Part shown: positions 29,932 through 38,591 of the stretch, one piece after another
Numbering within the stretch: the stretch's first letter is position 1
Layout: the number at the start of each line of letters is the position of its first letter
DNA from: Chalciporus piperatus
Lineage: Eukaryota; Basidiomycota; Agaricomycetes; Boletales; Boletaceae
DNA: 46,425 nt
Direction of reading: 5' to 3'
Assembly: GCA_038093975.1 (NCBI GenBank)
Contig: JBBPTG010000194.1
Location: forward strand, 1 to 46,425
The notes under the pieces: model-generated
What the model was told of the DNA's origin: nothing
Databases searched by the model: none
The model's input: the letters and a program-made list of their open reading frames with translations, nothing else
Position numbers and translations under genes: made by a program

Positions 29932-30029
29932 CGAGTTTCGAGCAGGCTCTCAAAATTTCCTTTTTTGGGTCATTGGCCGGCGCACAGAAAAAAAAAGGCC
30001 GCGAGTGCCATTAGTTTCGCAATCTGCTG
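29932..30029 (-). repeat. Right terminal inverted repeat of Tc1-type element
   Basis: From CGAGTTTCGAGCAGGCTC through GGGTCATTGGCCGGCGCACAG, an A-run, GGCCGCGAGTGCC and ATTAGTTTCGCAATCTGCTG. It is intact and shows the unoccupied form of the 8-bp target used on the left side. It is also the likely promoter region for the minus-strand accessory gene. Confidence 0.92.
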
Positions 30030-30031
30030 TA

Positions 30032-30930
30032 AGTATTGATGAGAGTGGACGACATTTTCCTATTGATAGTAGGGTACGCACCACCAACACAGATAGAGCG
30101 TGTTAATCAACCTGACGCGGCCTCGAGTTTTCCCAGCGACCGTGAAGTCACAGTCCGGAGAGACTTTTGAAACTAAGTCGCGAAATCGATGCGAGTCGAG
30201 GTGAAAAGTCTTCATCTGACAAAGGCACCCTCCGCATTTACGGGCGGTGGGGATGGTAAGCAGTACATGAGGTACTGTTCCATTGCAGGATGCTTTAGTA
30301 CTAGTAGCGGGAGTTAACCTAGTACGAGAGTGAACGGGAGTTAGCCTATAGAACCTTAGTCTGGTGACCAGACCTGTGACGGTGTTGCCGCGAACTGAGT
30401 CGAGCCGAATCGAAGTGTCGTTCCAACTTCGAAGTTCGAAGTGGAACGAACCGAGGTTATTCAGGGGGGGCCCTTGGACCTGAACCACCACCATGGTCAG
30501 GTTTCCCACGCTCCAAAAGAGCTGGCAAGGACGCAGAAAGCGGTGGGTACACCATAATACCCAGCCCCCCCCCAACGTCGAGTACGCTAGGGACACTCAA
30601 CCACTATAAAAAGCATTGAACCGAAACCCAGAACCATGAAATGGCCCCGTAGAAGAAGGAATAACCAGTAAAAGACACGAAACTAACCTGACAAAACAGA
30701 CTGAACAGTGCCAACTGACCCAAGTCAGCCTAAGAGCGACAAAGGAACATGTATACTAAAAACCCCACCAGACAATAACCCCACGACAGCCCAGAACAAC
30801 GAAAGGAGGTATCCGTTAACATAACCGGATCAACGAACAAACCCCAGAAACCACCTAAAAAAGCCCGCCAGCACACAGACCAAAATCAGCAACCGGAAAA
30901 CACCGAACGATTAAGTATCGAACGATTAAG
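30032..30930. other. No gene; C/A-rich leader-like stretch before ORF at 30939
   Basis: An open minus frame at 30596-30060 has no protein-like features. Inverted words CTTCGAAGTTCGAAG occur near 30428. From about 30600 the strand is strongly C/A-rich, as in 5' untranslated leaders of LINE-like elements, and a 15-bp direct repeat CGAACGATTAAGTAT sits at 30905 and 30920. Confidence 0.45.
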
Positions 30931-30938
30931 TATTGGAG

Positions 30939-32033
30939 ATGTACCACTCTCTCCCAAACAGCGAGATGACAACAGACATAACCGCCTCCACAGACAAAGA
31001 GAGAATCCTTCGCGTCCTGCTGACCGCTGCCAACTACGCCGCCGAAACAACAACAGTCGCCACCAATAACCACTTTCCGCCCCTATTCTCCCCCAAACTC
31101 CCTAACAGTTTCCCCCCAATCCACACTGCGTACCCAGACTCCCTCCTAGCGAGCATTGACCCACAAACGCGAAATGTTTGGCTCAACACGCCATACCCAA
31201 AAGTATTAATAAGCATATTCGGGTACAATGACGACCCCTCCTCCCCCCGCGCCCCAGCTATTATCGCCCTTCTCGAAACATACATGCGAGAAGCATGCAC
31301 CACGCTCGAGCAATATACCCCTCCAACGATCATCCAAGCCATACACCCAGCCCGCGACAACACACTTCAACCACGCCCCGCCAAAGTCTTCCTAGCCTAT
31401 AATATTACTACCGAAATGGCAGTACACCTAAACAGACAAGCCATCTGGTCTACGCGGGAAATAACATTCGAAACACGAGAATTCTCCACCATCCCCCTCC
31501 CCCCTATCGTGATAACCCTCAAAACGCCTGTGACTCCCCCATCAATCACTGTCTCACAAAAATTGCATTCGTTCCTAAACAGCGATCCGACCCGACAAGC
31601 CCTACAGGCGGCGTTCCAAGACTATCCAATAGCAGAACAACACGTGCCCGTCATAACGGCATCAATGACAACCGAACAACTATACAACCCTAACTTCCCC
31701 ATATCCTTCGTAAACATCTGCCTCGACCCATCCACCGCCGACCCGGAAATCTGGTTTCGAATCAAACTAACCCTACAATCAATTGCCTTTCCCCCTTCCC
31801 TCAGCGCAGATGTGATATGCCACATTACGTGCAAGATATGCAACGGCACCACACACCCCACCCCACTCTGCCCCTTCACGAGCATTCCGGGATGGAACGG
31901 GCCAACCAACCCCAAGAAGAACCCACTGCCGTTCACAAACACAGCAGACGAACTAAAGAGAGAGAGAGAGGAGTATCAGAGATGCAGCGAGGAAACCCTA
32001 GAACTGATGAGACGAGAGGAAATATACAGATAA
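30939..32033 (+). CDS. Zinc-knuckle ORF1/gag-like protein
   Basis: About 364 residues from ATG at 30939 (upstream TTG codons also open). Mostly proline/threonine-rich with helical segments; near residue 300 a CCHC knuckle CKICNGTTHPTPLC (C-X2-C-X4-H-X4-C) followed by PFTSIPGWNGPTNPKKN. That knuckle-plus-PGWNGP signature is common in ORF1-like proteins beside non-LTR retrotransposons in agaricomycetes (from memory). The end is highly charged (ELKREREEYQRC). RNA binding is inferred. No reverse transcriptase follows; a Helitron piece begins within 40 bp of the stop. C-rich codon use differs from neighbouring elements. Confidence 0.6.
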   Translation: MYHSLPNSEMTTDITASTDKERILRVLLTAANYAAETTTVATNNHFPPLFSPKLPNSFPPIHTAYPDSLLASIDPQTRNVWLNTPYPKVLISIFGYNDDPSSPRAPAIIALLETYMREACTTLEQYTPPTIIQAIHPARDNTLQPRPAKVFLAYNITTEMAVHLNRQAIWSTREITFETREFSTIPLPPIVITLKTPVTPPSITVSQKLHSFLNSDPTRQALQAAFQDYPIAEQHVPVITASMTTEQLYNPNFPISFVNICLDPSTADPEIWFRIKLTLQSIAFPPSLSADVICHITCKICNGTTHPTPLCPFTSIPGWNGPTNPKKNPLPFTNTADELKREREEYQRCSEETLELMRREEIYR

Positions 32034-32069
32034 ATATAAACAATGTAATATGAGGCCCTAATTTCGCAA

Positions 32070-32869
32070 CTGATCTGTGAAAGGATGCAGTTCTTGTAAC
32101 TCCGAGAAACAGTGTTCGCGTTCGGTGGAATGAACTGGCGGTGAAGAAGCATTCCAAACTGACAGGTAGCATGGAATATCAATCAGTATCCGAAAACTCG
32201 ACGACAAATGGTCCATTGACCATGCTTCAAAAGCTCACGGTAGCACAGATGCCAATAGAGGATACAGGAGATCTCGAGTTCACACTCAACTTTGCGGTGG
32301 GATCTCCTGTAATGGTTACCGAGAATATTTGTCCAGCAGCCAACCTAGCGAACGGAACTCGAGGAGTTATCACTAATATCATTCTCGATCCACGGGAAAG
32401 AAATCAAGTCCCATCTTCATCAGATTCATCCGAGTGCAATCTAACTCGATTGAATTTTCCTCCGATCTATGTTGTCATTCGACTACCTCCAACTACTACG
32501 ACCCACGTAGAGTTCAACGGTCTTCCTCCGAGACATATTCCGATCTTCCCTGTCACCCATCACTTTTTTATCAGATCGAAACCACGCATTCGTGTCACCC
32601 GACGTCAATTGCCACTCACACTGGCGCACGCATTCACCGACTTCAAATCTCAAGGTCAAACGCTTCCATACATTTTGGTCGATATAGGGAAAACAACGAA
32701 CTTTGGACTCACTCCGTTCAACGCGTACGTCGCACTTTCACGCGGACAGTGTCGCTCATGTATTCGGTTACTCCGCGATTTTGAAGATAGTCTTTTTACT
32801 CAACATTCATCTGAAGCACTAAAGAAAGCAGACGCTCAGTTGGAAAAGCTTGTGACAACTACACATTGA
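32070..32869 (+). pseudogene. Helitron helicase, C-terminal part (PIF1-like)
   Basis: The frame begins DAVLVTPRNSVRVRWNELAV, then SPVMVTENICPAANLANGTR with GVITNIIL, then RVTRRQLPLTLAHAFTDFKS and QGQTLPYILVDIGK, NAYVALSRGQC and IRLLRDFEDSLF, ending at 32869. These are the last helicase motifs (V and VI) of Rep/helicase proteins of fungal Helitrons. Rep nuclease and motifs I-IV are missing, so the protein is 5'-truncated. The right-hand flank to about 33340 may be the 3' end of the element. Confidence 0.88.
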
Positions 32870-33324
32870 AGATTTGAAGCAGGTGAATACGGAGCTACAT
32901 AGATCACTATAATTTTTTTATCTTCTTTCTGTTATGGATCTACATAGATGACAATTTCTCTTTCTTTCCTATGAGACCATTGGTTATTGTACGATGTGTG
33001 ATCTCTGTCGGGTGAAATAGGAAACAATCGGGTTGTATGATACCGTAATCAGTAATTATTTGCACTTATGTATGATTTGCACCCGAACGTATGGCGGAAT
33101 ACCTGCACAATTAATCCATCACATGTTTTCAAAGGCTGCACCGCGCTTTCTGATTGCAGGCGACCGCAGTTTTCGCTACCCCCGTGAATTTTCTTCAATT
33201 TTCGCCGCACCTGTCGCATTTTTCAGCCGCCGTTTTGATGCACTCGTTGTAAGACATAGAAACAAATTCATTGTCGTGTTGCTCATATTGTTTAATTGAC
33301 TGCTGACCTTCTGAAATCTGTTGT

Positions 33325-33342
33325 TTCTCGCCAAGGCGAGAA
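33325..33342. other. Perfect 8-bp stem hairpin, possible Helitron 3' hairpin
   Basis: TTCTCGCC-AA-GGCGAGAA. Helitrons end in a hairpin some 10 bp before CTRR. Here the hairpin lies about 455 bp after the helicase stop, but no CTRR stands at the expected distance (CTAG is at about 33381), so this is tentative. The rest of 32870-33410 shows no gene. Confidence 0.35.
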
Positions 33343-33414
33343 CTATGTGGACTGAACATGACAAATTTATTGACTGGGACTAGGTACGGGCAGGGTGATT
33401 ACCGAGAGATACTA

Positions 33415-34460
33415 CTAGAGAAAGGAATAGAAATCCTCGAAAGGCATGAGTGTATACTCATGATCCCATGGGTTGACAATACGAGGGGCATTGGGGGAAT
33501 CGGGAAAATGACGCCCACGAAGGATGACATCGTTGTCGCTGACAGAGATGTTGGTAGGGGCGGACGATATCTTGCGGGGTGTCTTTATGAATAGTGGTAT
33601 AGCCTTCGAGAAGGCTACAATGATTTCTAAGTAAGTATCCGGCAGCATAAATAGACATTGGCAATGTAAATACCATCTTTTCGCTTCTTGGCTGCGGGTG
33701 GGGACTGTAGTGGAGATCGGAGCACGCGAGAGCGCTTCCCTGACTGCGGAGGGGGCATCGTCGGATCCGTGTACTTTTGCACGCCTTTCCCCTTGCCGTG
33801 TGCAGCAGGGTCATCGAGGCCCAGGTCAAGCATAGAGCTTGTCAGCTTGAGATCCAGATCACCTCCACTATCAGAGGAGAGGCTGATAACTTTCGCATCC
33901 TGAGAATCATCAGCCATGGCATCCGACTCGGACTCAAAGTCAGATCCAACGATGCATCGCTCCTTATTCCATGACTCATAGACCTCATCAGGGATCACTT
34001 TCCGAGACACTAACAGGCAGTGTTATTGTCAGAAGTCAAACGACTTTCAAACGACTTACCAAACCACAGTGCACTATCCAAAATACCAGCTTTACCATGA
34101 CCCTTGTTCACAAAGAGGGTATATCCATTAGGTTCGGCAACCTCCACAATCGAGAAAGTAGCTCCAGAGGGTACGAGCATGAGCCATTCAGGTTGTTGAG
34201 ATGATTGAGACAATGGTAACAATCTGGAGGCTCGAGTTGTTTGCTTCCGAGTATCGGCGAGATAAGCGAAGATGTGCGGAAACCACTCATGGAGTTGCTT
34301 GTCTACCTCTACATAAGACCATGTGGCGTCGACGGTGATTCCTTCTGTTATAGTATTTAAAAACTTTTCAAACTTTTGCCTACAACGGTATTCGAACTCT
34401 GGACTTTGTCTACAACTTAGGGGCCAAGCCGGATTCATCTTTATCCGCTCCGGTAGTCCC
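33415..34460 (-). CDS. Hypothetical protein, three 3' exons
   Basis: Exons (minus) 34460-34060, 34009-33674 and 33626-33415 join in frame through introns of 50 and 47 nt (GTAAGTCG/TTAG and GTATTT/TTAG). Conserved-looking parts: TVDATWSYVEVDKQLHEWFP, EWLMLVPSGATFSIVEVAEP, GYTLFVNKGHGKAGILDSAL, VIPDEVYESWNKE. Then an acidic serine stretch (SDFESESDAM, SLSSDSGGD), a basic KRSRVLRS and PPAAKKRKDG, and a C-terminus rich in Pro/Asp. I do not recognise the family; nuclear location is possible from the basic cluster. The 5' end is cut by a probable solo LTR at 34461, and the segment at 34812-35281 may be its upstream part. Confidence 0.6.
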
Positions 34461-34798
34461 TGTAGCATTACATAATCTATTACATAATCAGGTCACATGA
34501 CAAAGGTCCAGACTTAGATGAGTCAGCAATGATGTCATGCCCTAGACCCTAATCCGTACCTGGTACCTTTTCTTATCATCGTCCCATTTACCTTATCTAT
34601 CTTTTCCCTTGTGTTTTCCTTATTCGGCTGTTGGTCTGTGCGCACTTCTCAATAGTATATAAGTAGCCCTGTACTTATCACAGACCCCAGTCTAATCCAT
34701 TTGTGACTTCACCGTCATTAAGCTGTAGTACTCAGCATATCCTTCGCATAGGCCTAGTGTTGCCTAAAGTCCCCGCTGTGTTGTGAGAGATCATAACA
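34461..34798 (+). repeat. Probable solo LTR (TGTAGCATTACATAATC...GATCATAACA)
   Basis: 338 bp with TG...CA ends, repeated TTACATAATC words at the left, and a TATATAAG box near 34656 in plus orientation. It separates two minus-strand coding segments. No exact 5-bp target duplication is seen (GTCCC against CCTTC), so either it arose by recombination or the borders are off by a few bases. Confidence 0.5.
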
Positions 34799-34811
34799 CC
34801 TTCGTTAGGAC

Positions 34812-35281
34812 CGGTCGAACTGATGAAGGACCCTCGATTTTTCATCACTTGCACGTCACGGGCAATTGTCTTTCCAGAGGGAGCCTTTGATTGTTTCAAG
34901 TGTCCGTTCTGCTGGAAAAACCCTCATGGTTGGCTCGGAGATAATTGTAAACTCTGGATGACTTACATCAATTCCGCAAACCACGATTGCAACAGAGTTG
35001 ACATGAAATGTTGATGAAGGACTCGGAGTGGAACTGGTGTGGGCTGACGAACTGCTTGGCAGACGTGGACGGGTGGACCATCCTTTGGTAGTAGAAGCCT
35101 GTGCCAGTGCATCTAACTCAGCAACAAGATACTTAACGGAAAGTGCTTGAATCTTACTTTGCGAGATCCAGACGTTGCATTGGTACACGCAGCGCCTTTC
35201 TCCTTCTTCAATCCAAAAGTTGCCAGGGCCTCAGCTCTAGCCTTGGCTGCCATCTGGGTGAATGACGGTGGGTGTTCTGTT
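34812..35281 (-). pseudogene. Upstream exons of the hypothetical gene, cut by copia-B
   Basis: Minus-strand coding pieces: TEHPPSFTQMAAKARAEALA and FGLKKEKGAACTNATSGSRK up to a GTAAGATTC donor (about 35155); after TTGCTGAG, LDALAQASTTKGWSTRPRLP with a serine-rich run and VNSVAIVVCGID to a GTAAGTCATCC donor; after TTTTCCAG, QNGHLKQSKAPSGKTIARDV and QVMKNRGSFISS to 34812. It enters at the copia-B border at 35281, so its true 5' end is lost or displaced. Linkage to 34460-33415 across the LTR is an inference from strand, spacing and lack of stops. Confidence 0.45.
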
Positions 35282-35464
35282 CGTTGAGAGGGTTTCAACG
35301 AGGAACTACTTCTGGTGCTTACCTAGTGTTGAGGTTGTTGGTAACGTCGAATGTTGTGGTTACAAGTTAAGTTGTATTAGAACTCAGATCGACTGAGTCC
35401 GAATGTGATATAGAACAAGCGTGATAAATACCTTCTATACTAAGAATCTACACTACGTTCAACA
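35282..35464 (-). repeat. copia-B 3' LTR
   Basis: Homologous to the copia-A LTR but with many more differences (for example GTGTTGAGGTTGTTGG, AAATACC, AATCTACACTACG). The outer end reads CGTTGAGAGG where copia-A has TGTTGAGAGG. Confidence 0.9.
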
Positions 35465-35535
35465 CTCTCCCTTGCTAAGTGTACGGAGACACGTAAGCAT
35501 AAATGAGGACTTCCGCATGATAGGTATCAGCGAGA

Positions 35536-37698
35536 TCATCTGGTGTAGAATACCAGACCGAGTTCGGAGCGGAACTTCTTGAACTTGACATGTCTGAGGT
35601 TCTTTGTCAACATATCTGCGGGATTGTCAGTTCCAGGGATGTAGAAGAGTGCTACTTCTTTCCACTTCATTACGGCGTCACGTATAAAGAAGTACCGTAG
35701 TGGAATGTGTTTATTATGCTTCTCGGTAACGGGATTTTCACCCATGAATAGTGATCCTTGGTTGTCACCACAGACTGGTATAGCTTTGAGCTTATAACCT
35801 AGTTCAGAGAACATGTGGTGTATCCAGGATACTTGTCGTGTGCAATCGCTCAATGCCATATACTCAGCTTCCGTAGAATTGAGGGCGGTAGAGCTCTGCA
35901 AGTGCGAATTCCAAAGGAAAGCACCGTCCACAAGTTTCAGGAAGAATCCTGTCTGCGAGTGTCTTGTGATGGGGTCTTGGCCCCAATCAGAGTCGGTACA
36001 GGCAAAAATGCCATTGCCAGATGCACCATTAAAGGTAAGGGAGTATAGACGAGTACCGACGAGGTATTGACATACGTACATGGCCCTATCCAAGTGCTCC
36101 TTAGTAGGATTGGCAGACTGCCTTGCAAGTTGAGTAACTGCATAGGCGATGTCTGGGCGTGTGCCTAACATCAGGTATAATAACGAGCCTATCACTGTTT
36201 GAAAGCGCGTCCGCAATTCGAAGTTAACGGGGGCAACATTCTTCTCTGGGTAATAACCCTAAAGAAGTGGAGTGGGTGCAGCTTTAGCATTCGTCATGCC
36301 GAAGCGTTCAAGCACCTTGTCGAGGTATTTGCACTGATCAATATGCAGCTTTTTGCCTTCTCAACGAAGTTTCATCCCAAGGAACTCTTTGGATTCCCCG
36401 AGGTCTCGACATTCCCATGTCTTCATGAATGTGGCTTTTAGCTTGTCTACGACAGCTTTGTTTGGTCCACAGAAGAGGGCGTCATCAACGTAGACAATCG
36501 CAATGACGATATCATTTCCATTGCGGTATATGAACAGGCCGGCGTCAGTCTTGAGCCTTGTGAAGCCAAGTTCAGCCATGGACTTGTCTAATGTGCGCCA
36601 CCAGGATAATCCTGCTTGTTTGAGGCCATATATAGCACATAGTAATCTTAGGACTTTGCCTTTTTTATCAGGTGGTGTAAAACCCTCAGGAAACTCCATA
36701 TAGAGTTCCTCTTCCAGTTTGCCGTATAGGTAGGCAGAGCGTACATCGAGACTGGTGATGTACCAGTTCTCTAGTGTGGAAAGGGCGAGCATACACCGCA
36801 CCGTTTCGTATCGTATGACTGGGGAGAAGATCTGATCGTAGTCTACGCCTTCAACCTGTGAGAAGCCTTTGGCTACTAGGCGAGCGCGTTTACGACCGTC
36901 GTCAAATACCCAGCGATTTTTAATGATCTTACGATCAGCTGGTCGATCTACAATCTCGTAAACCTTGCGATCTTTGAGCATCTGAAGCTCTGTTTCGCAG
37001 GCTTGTCGCCAGAGTTTTTGTTCCTCGGCAGGAAGTTTGAGTATATCACGGAATTTCCATTCACGATAGTTGGGATTACTCATTTCATCCGGAATATAAG
37101 CACGAGAGCAAAGATAGTTAATCAATGCCTCTCCCCCTTCCCTGGTTATGCGTTCGATCTCGTCTTCCGAAGGATCAGAGTCAGGCATGGAATCTGGGAT
37201 CGGTTGTTCACGCTGCGGTTCTCGTGATGATTCGCCATGTCCAATTAGCTTTTCCCAGCGAGATCTCTTCTCAATGTCCTTAATCTGTTGTAAAGGATGA
37301 TGATCTTCGCCATAGACGTTCCCAGGATGAGTAGGGGGTCGGCGTTCACGTTGAGATCGGCGAGGTGGAGCATCGGGTGGTCCAGCTGGTGGACGAGCAG
37401 ATGGCGGTGTGACAGGAGGTGCAGGTGCAGGTGCAGGTGGGGTTTCCGGGTGTGCTGGCTGTGGATCAGGGGCGGGATTAACCGCATCAGACTGATCGTC
37501 AGAGGAGTCAGAGTCCGAAGACTCGCTTTCATCATCGGTGTGTCGATGTGCTTCAGTGGGTGGGTGACTTACGGGCCTGTGAGGGTGTGCACCGGAACAC
37601 TTAGGTAAATTGTTTGACCATTTTAAGGGTCTGGTCCTTAGTGCGTATGAGGGCGAGCCAGGACATTGACGTGAAGTCATCGTAGAATACGACCACAT
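35536..37698 (-). pseudogene. copia-B RT and RNase H
   Basis: From the linker (repeated PAP/APAP and DDESESSDSDSSDD acidic run) through RT: LWRQACETELQMLKDRKVYE, NRWVFDDGRKRARLVAKGFS, QIFSPVIRYETVRCMLALS, SLDVRSAYLYGKLEEEL, LLCAIYGLKQAGLSWW and VYVDDALFCGPNK. Two nonsense codons interrupt the RT tail: TGA at 36361-36363 (CGA in copia-A) and TAG at 36259-36261 (CAG in copia-A). RNase H is open from 36216 to 35536. This copy shows the N-terminal RT that copia-A lost. Confidence 0.92.
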
Positions 37699-37861
37699 AT
37701 TTAAACTTATGGTACGATTCTATCTCAAACGACTTGAGAACAGAGTGAATCAACTCAAAAGGAGCGTTTGCGTGTGTCTCAGTATGAGGAAACATCCTGT
37801 TTGGCTGTTTTCCCAGTTCGCAACCGGGACAAATTGGAGGGTTGGACGGAATATCAACGTC
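37601..37861 (-). pseudogene. copia-B integrase N-terminal fragment
   Basis: PSNPPICPGCELGKQPNRMF, FELIHSVLKSFEIESYHKFK and VVFYDDFTSMSWLALIRTKD are the zinc region and first part of the integrase core. The frame then joins, after a deletion of the rest of the core, to the linker before RT. The insertion of a solo LTR at 37862 separates it from the upstream part. Confidence 0.88.
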
Positions 37862-38586
37862 TGTTACGATCACTATCTGCCCCTATCCTTTTTCCTTGTC
37901 TCCGTCTCTCCCCGAGTCCTTCCTTGACTTCCCCGAGTCCTTTCTATCACATAGACACTTGATCTACTTCATCGATCCCTAATCCGCACTCAGATCTCCG
38001 ATCCTAGCTCTAGCCCTCGACTTGTCTGCCTCGTGTCCCACCTCGTGGACCCTCCAGTGACTCACCCGCCTCATGTCCCATCTCATGGACCCTCCAGTGA
38101 CTCACCTGCCTCGTGTCCCACCTCGTGGGCCTTTCTCTGACTCGTTTACCTCGTGTTCTCCAGACCTATCTTATATCCGGTATGCATTTCCTTTCTCTTT
38201 GTCATTCCTTTGTCATTCTGTCTTATGCCTCCGTCCGATCATCGGACATTCATCATTTACCCTTAGTCTTCCCTTTCCCTTCTGGTTGCTTAGTCATTAC
38301 CTTTGGGATCATACTTAAGTCCCAGGTTCTCACGCTATGACACTCTAACCTTGGTCTACCCGGTCACCCAGCTACCCAGCCTAGTGTCCTACCTAACTAT
38401 CTCTCTCTCTTTCCTAGTGTCCAAGCTCTCTATGCAATCCATTCCTTGTTGCTAGATCTTGCCAAGAATCCCTGAGTCGTCGCTCTACTCTTGAGTGAGC
38501 GCTTGAGTCTTGTCTGGACATCCCAGCAAGCTCTCTCCTTGTTCCAACCGGGTCTACGTTTGGGCCTACCCGGCACACACGTAACA
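37862..38586 (+). repeat. Solo Ty3-type LTR inside copia-B, TSD ACGTC
   Basis: TGTTACGATCACTATCTGCC to CACACGTAACA, flanked by ACGTC at 37857-37861 and 38587-38591. No internal domain remains, so it arose by LTR-LTR recombination. It contains about three tandem units of about 39 bp around CCCACCTCGTGGACCCTCCA. It is related to the LTRs at 7043-7510 and 12000-12428. Confidence 0.93.
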
Positions 38587-38591
38587 ACGTC

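Larger units (their letters stand above)
20214..30029 (+). mobile_element. Two-gene Tc1/mariner-type element carrying nested insertions
   Basis: Termini are CAGCAGATTGCG at 20214 and its complement ending CTGCTG at 30029, each next to TA (20212-20213 and 30030-30031), the target used by Tc1/mariner elements. Inverted repeats of about 95 bp are nearly identical. Subtracting three guests (1564-bp element plus 8-bp duplication, 263-bp MITE plus TA, 4635-bp copia-A plus 5-bp duplication) leaves about 3.34 kb. The core holds a DD34E transposase on plus and a second long gene on minus, convergent, with about 120 bp between stops. Apart from the guests both genes read open, so the copy was young when hit. 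Confidence 0.9.

Noticed and set aside
29932..30029. Independent empty target site for the 8-bp-TSD element
   Set aside because: At first it looked like an unrelated copy of the flank; orientation and TA borders show it is the opposite terminal repeat of the same Tc1-type element.
30060..30596. 178-codon minus-strand frame right of the Tc1-type element
   Set aside because: No protein-like pattern and no homology to the chitin synthase that could have continued there.
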